Shown here one piece after another: positions 61,201-64,000 of a stretch of DNA of 64,000 bases. The stretch lies in the NCBI GenBank assembly GCA_018136815.1, contig CM030931.1, positions 1-64,000 of the forward strand. Reading direction: 5' to 3'. Under the pieces are notes generated by a model. That model saw only the letters and a program-made list of their open reading frames with translations. It did no database searches and was not told the DNA's origin. Position 1 is the first letter of the stretch; each line of letters starts with the position of its first letter. The position numbers and the translations under genes were made by a program. The DNA is from Isochrysis galbana. Lineage: Eukaryota; Haptophyta; Isochrysidales; Isochrysidaceae.

Positions 61201-64000
61201 GGAATAGAGAATCGAGGTTGCCTTGACCGGACGACAATCGGTCGATGGCTTCTACCGTGAGGGGAAGAGGGCTGTCCTCTAGACGAAGCTTGGAGTTGAC
61301 GTCGCGATAATCTACGCAGAAACGTACGGAGCCATCCTTCTTAGTGACTAACACGACTCGAGAGGCCCACGACGAATTTGATTTCCTAATGATGCCCGCG
61401 GACTCCATCTTGCAAACTTCGTCCTCTATGATCTTCTCACCCTCTCGTCCAACTCTAGACGGTGCGTGACGGTGAGCTTCGGCTCCGGGGTTGAGCGGTA
61501 GCTCTACCTCCATCACGTGAGTGTGATTCGGGTTAGTCGGGTCAATTGCGAAAGCAGCGATACGTCGGGCCAGTAGACGACGAACTTGTTCACGTTGGGG
61601 CATCGAGAGACGGCCCTCGGGGTCGATCTTGGCTGCCTCGAGGAGCTTGCGTTGGTCCTCGTTGAGCGACTCAATCACATCCGGCGAGTTATTGTCACCG
61701 ACGCGGTGATAAGTTCCAGCGTGAATCTTGAATCGAACCTGTAGCGAAGCTACAGGATGGAACGACGGAAGGTGTAGTGGTTTGGGGTCAGTATTGGCCA
61801 CCGTAACCGCGATGGTGTGGTCGGATTTCGGCCTCTCTACTTGAGGGATGACGAGCGGAGAGCTGTCAATAGTCTCGCGTGTAGGGAGCCGGTCCACGAG
61901 CATGGCGCAGTCTTCGTGTTCTCGAAGAGCTAGCGGAATTCGGACGTGAAACGTCGCCCGATGATAGGCCGGGATCGTGATAGGTTCATGGGTATATAGG
62001 AGGTACTCGGAGCCACAAGACGCCGGCGCTTTGGCGGCAAACTCATCGGCCGTGTTGAAGAGCGGCTCGGAGACTAGCTGGTTGTCGTTTTCGGCGGCTT
62101 GCGGCCCTCGGAAGAAGTCAGTCGTGATTGGGTTCGCGGAGGTCGGACAGACCTGTGCACAAGTCATGCTGACAGGGACCACCGCTATCGGTGACGTCGA
62201 GACGCGAAAGATCGGCGGAGCGTCGGGGCTTGGACTGCCATTAACCTCAAGAGGAGCCACCGTGGATGGGGCACCGAGGGTGATAGAGCCGTCCGCGCTG
62301 TCGGAGGCGAGCTGAATCGAAGCGGCGTGCGTAGCTAAGAAGTCGTTCCCGAGCAGTAGCATCGGGTTGCCTTCAATCACCATGAACGTATGACGAAAGA
62401 GAAATCCACCGACGGAGAAAACGATTCGAGCCTTGCCTCGCGTGATAAGAGGTAGGCCGTCTGGGCCATGGAGCGGTGTCACTACGGCTTGCGGCAGCCG
62501 CTCGACGCATGCGTCGTTGGGTAGGCTGGACAAGAGGGAAGTGGTCACGACCGACGGGCCAGCTCCGGTGTCAGCGAGTGTGCTGTTGACCGTGAGGGCG
62601 GAGTCGGCTAAGATTACTCCTTCTTTGCCGGCAGCCTCGCCGGAGCGGCAGACCATTAGATCTCGAACATATAGACAATGCCTTGGGTAGGCAGATGGTA
62701 GGGTATCCACGACGCTCTCCGGCCGGTGCGCGGTCACGTGTGCAATGGTGTCGGACAGGGACGGGGTTGGTCGCCAGCGTCGTTGCTCGGGTGAATTCGT
62801 CGTCAAACTGGTCGTCGTCTCTTCGGGTACTCCGACTGCCGCTATCGTGGCAGAGGGCCTAGAGGGGTCGTCCTCGTTGGTAGCGGTACAGGGTGATAGC
62901 TTGGGACTAGTGTAGCCCAGGCCTCTCTTGTCGGTGGGGTGCCTCGGGTGGTCGGACATCTTTTCCCAATCTTTCTCGAGACGGGCTTGGGCTTCTGTCT
63001 TGGGTCTTCGAACTAATGAGGCTAGCTCTTCGGCGCGGATGCCTTTGGCTTCCACGAACTCGATCGGCGCTCGGACGGCAGCGGCGAGGTCGGATTCCTC
63101 GTCGGCGTTTCGTCCGGCTAGAGCTTGCGCTCTTATTTCGTCAGCGGTTTCGAGCGTGACGTTGGACCATTTCTGGTCCCCGTTCACTCCGAATGATTGC
63201 CATTGTTGGCGCCGCTTCCGGAGAGTCGTCGGCGTCGTCGGACGCGGCGAGCTCGCGCGTGCCGGAGGCGGGGCGGTCCATGGAGAGAATGGGTCGTGGA
63301 GTGTAGACTCGGAGGCGTGGAGTGGCGTGTCGTTGTCGTGGTTATCGTGGGTTTCTTTTTGGTCTTCGTGGTTGTCTGACTCGGGAGTAGCTGGACGGGA
63401 AACAACGGGGTCGGAAGAAACTTCACTCGTTTCCCTCCCCCTCTCATAACGATGAAGAGCCGACCACGGCTCGTAGGCGGTAGCCTCGGTCGAGCTAAGT
63501 GAAGGCCGGTCCAATAGGCTGCACCGCGCGCAAGCGAGTAGCTCTAACGCGGACAATTTCTTCGTCGACGTCTGGTCTCGCTGTTGGCTCAAATGTCGAA
63601 GAAGAACCGGCATCCAATGGATCGCCATCGCTCCAGCTACACCGACGTAGGTGCGGCTGCGAAGAGCGCCACGGTGCGGTGAAGGAGAGAGGTTAGCCAT
63701 GGCCGACTCACGGCCATCCACGACGCAAGTTGGCTGGAGGGGCGGCAGCCCTTTGGTGAGGTACAACCCGGTGGCTTTCTGGTGTCCAGTGCCGTGCTCC
63801 CAGGGTTGGACGAATTGGGTCGGGGTCAACCCCCCGACTAAACGGCGAGCTTCCGCATGCATCCGAGGGTTCTCGACCGCTACAAACGGAGCAGTGGCGG
63901 AGGCCATTGACTTGAAGACGCGAGCGGCCGACTCAAGAGCGGCACGACGTCCGGGTTCTTGGGAGAGCCATTGACTGCTGACAGCGGAGAGGTACGTGCA
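58289..64000 (-). CDS. Ty3/gypsy chromovirus Gag-Pol polyprotein
   Basis: One uninterrupted frame of at least 1903 residues runs off the window edge; the internal ATG at 63907 is not the true start. Counting from that ATG, a Gag-like region comes first, then the aspartic protease (DTGAG at about 446), reverse transcriptase (FCVDYRDVN; catalytic YLDD at about 969), and RNase H (TDGASK at about 1134, with the E and D residues following). Next are the integrase HHCC finger (HLGHPGA...CHECTLG at about 1410-1447) and the D,D,E core (YCDIL at about 1474). A chromodomain closes it (YLVKWRGYPRSEATWE, about 1766-1815). All catalytic residues are present, so this copy may be active. The chromodomain would steer integration to marked chromatin. 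Confidence 0.95.
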   Translation of the reverse strand, partial: CTYLSAVSSQWLSQEPGRRAALESAARVFKSMASATAPFVAVENPRMHAEARRLVGGLTPTQFVQPWEHGTGHQKATGLYLTKGLPPLQPTCVVDGRESAMANLSPSPHRGALRSRTYVGVAGAMAIHWMPVLLRHLSQQRDQTSTKKLSALELLACARCSLLDRPSLSSTEATAYEPWSALHRYERGRETSEVSSDPVVSRPATPESDNHEDQKETHDNHDNDTPLHASESTLHDPFSPWTAPPPARASSPRPTTPTTLRKRRQQWQSFGVNGDQKWSNVTLETADEIRAQALAGRNADEESDLAAAVRAPIEFVEAKGIRAEELASLVRRPKTEAQARLEKDWEKMSDHPRHPTDKRGLGYTSPKLSPCTATNEDDPSRPSATIAAVGVPEETTTSLTTNSPEQRRWRPTPSLSDTIAHVTAHRPESVVDTLPSAYPRHCLYVRDLMVCRSGEAAGKEGVILADSALTVNSTLADTGAGPSVVTTSLLSSLPNDACVERLPQAVVTPLHGPDGLPLITRGKARIVFSVGGFLFRHTFMVIEGNPMLLLGNDFLATHAASIQLASDSADGSITLGAPSTVAPLEVNGSPSPDAPPIFRVSTSPIAVVPVSMTCAQVCPTSANPITTDFFRGPQAAENDNQLVSEPLFNTADEFAAKAPASCGSEYLLYTHEPITIPAYHRATFHVRIPLALREHEDCAMLVDRLPTRETIDSSPLVIPQVERPKSDHTIAVTVANTDPKPLHLPSFHPVASLQVRFKIHAGTYHRVGDNNSPDVIESLNEDQRKLLEAAKIDPEGRLSMPQREQVRRLLARRIAAFAIDPTNPNHTHVMEVELPLNPGAEAHRHAPSRVGREGEKIIEDEVCKMESAGIIRKSNSSWASRVVLVTKKDGSVRFCVDYRDVNSKLRLEDSPLPLTVEAIDRLSSGQGNLDSLFLCTLDLASGFWGIPIKESDKHITAFTTHRGKYEFNYLPFGVQSGPSYMCRLMDAVLGGLAWEICMPYLDDVGAWSTGVGDSLQAREESSFQQMLHRLDLVLERLIWAGLTCKMSKCVFFATSAEYLGHVVSREGLRMDPKKVEAVSKIDPTQINSIEAVRSFLGLCSYYRRFIRRFAIRAAPLTALTRKGCDVPVESQTEACRQAIEDLKQAICEEPVLAPPRDDRPFLVKTDGASKLGIAGVLAQKDDEGRERVVAYYGRSLSPAERHWTVTEIELLAALESIRNWRPYLWGRHFTLVVDHSALRWLHTMKDQVTGGPASRLMRWVLKLAEYRFDVVHKPGVTHWDADGLSRLVALEPDHDPLHLEESDAHSFDSSEIHDIVAAAVTSSTLTARRQQASDRLARQASESSESITSSYLDVGVPHADELRQALSTDDLASSILSEVESILPKASSSIDSSSSSKKSSRFLLRDGLLYYRSSEAEEAPLRLYIPESLRDTYLRAYHDHLGHPGATRTSTLLRTRVYWPGMSASVSEYVRECHECTLGKPLPRPLAHPSGLSIGSYPFDVVYCDILSMAPTHDFVSGRSGFDKLIVFVDSLSRWIEAEPCNGNPSSSKCLDVFMRLIVSRYGVPRQLRTDAGSNLCSRLVDLILKATGTDLSTTEAYRHEGVGLVERAQQTLLTMTRVSNEGGAHWVDHLPFLLMSMRATAGRVVPKSPAAILFGRELRLPAQLADPAPVLELLPSRPPSDAVTYATELNKKLLESWRSALESTQEAQRESMRSASQKSKLGVTFKQGDRVCRRIPGHANKLQYLYSGPYRVEEAISATRYRLRDLENRQVKDEVHISNLRPYFTVTDSSPLAGDEYLVEELLDRKGDGVSFKYLVKWRGYPRSEATWESRIELLRRCADLVESYDTTFDRRPVQPQAHSAVDSSSSPSSSPQSNQVPRRVQESNRIPPDLPSSRTRSRSRS

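Overview
This is a nuclear eukaryotic window, GC-rich, with sparse host genes set in a very dense bed of transposable elements. Short GT-AG introns (a 115-nt one is clear in the TAT-SF1-like gene), a RimM-type ribosome maturation factor, single-domain CrcB, NIPA, cytochrome b561 and SAM-domain proteins fit a unicellular alga such as a haptophyte or another chromist. The lineage cannot be fixed from sequence reading alone. There are two 100-N assembly gaps (16429-16528 and 43767-43866). I see no operons, CRISPR arrays or rRNA.

Left third (1-24 kb). One end of a terminal-inverted-repeat (TIR) element carrying a 204-bp satellite (348-2525) abuts a decayed Ty3/gypsy retrotransposon on the plus strand (2526-13423). 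LINE debris follows. Then come a CrcB fluoride channel (15505-15936, minus), several retroposon pieces including a complete 760-bp copy with 16-bp target duplications (19012-19771), a NIPA-like Mg2+ transporter (20774-21919, plus), a methyltransferase fragment, and a 5'-truncated LINE (23290-24535).

Middle (24-45 kb). A transposon-integrase-like N-terminal exon and an array of GATAGC hairpins are followed by a small two-helix membrane protein (26720-27118, minus). Next is the most striking locus. The last coding exon of a minus-strand gene is split between 36.0 and 27.8 kb by two successive retroelement insertions at exactly the same site, so a 17-bp target sequence is present three times. 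The larger insertion is itself interrupted by a 5.1-kb TIR element filled with about 17 copies of the 204-bp satellite. Right of this lie a hAT transposase relic, an inverted repeat around TTAGGG units, a RimM gene with an N-terminal extension (about 38210-39184), more retroposons, and an EF-hand membrane protein gene broken by an assembly gap.

Right third (45-64 kb). An LRR gene and an S/P/K-rich gene diverge from about 45.3 kb; the latter has a roughly 1-kb intron made of a minisatellite. Then come a SAM-domain protein with an N-myristoylation signal, a Tc1/mariner-type MITE beside a hAT transposase pseudogene, a cytochrome b561 exon, and a two-exon TAT-SF1/CUS2-like splicing factor with three C-terminal SH3-like modules. 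A nearly intact minus-strand Ty3/gypsy chromovirus (56621 to the window edge) is the sister of the decayed copy on the left.

Across the window, LINE fragments and short non-autonomous retroposon families (called B and D here) share 5' and 3' modules. This suggests one LINE machinery mobilises several partners.
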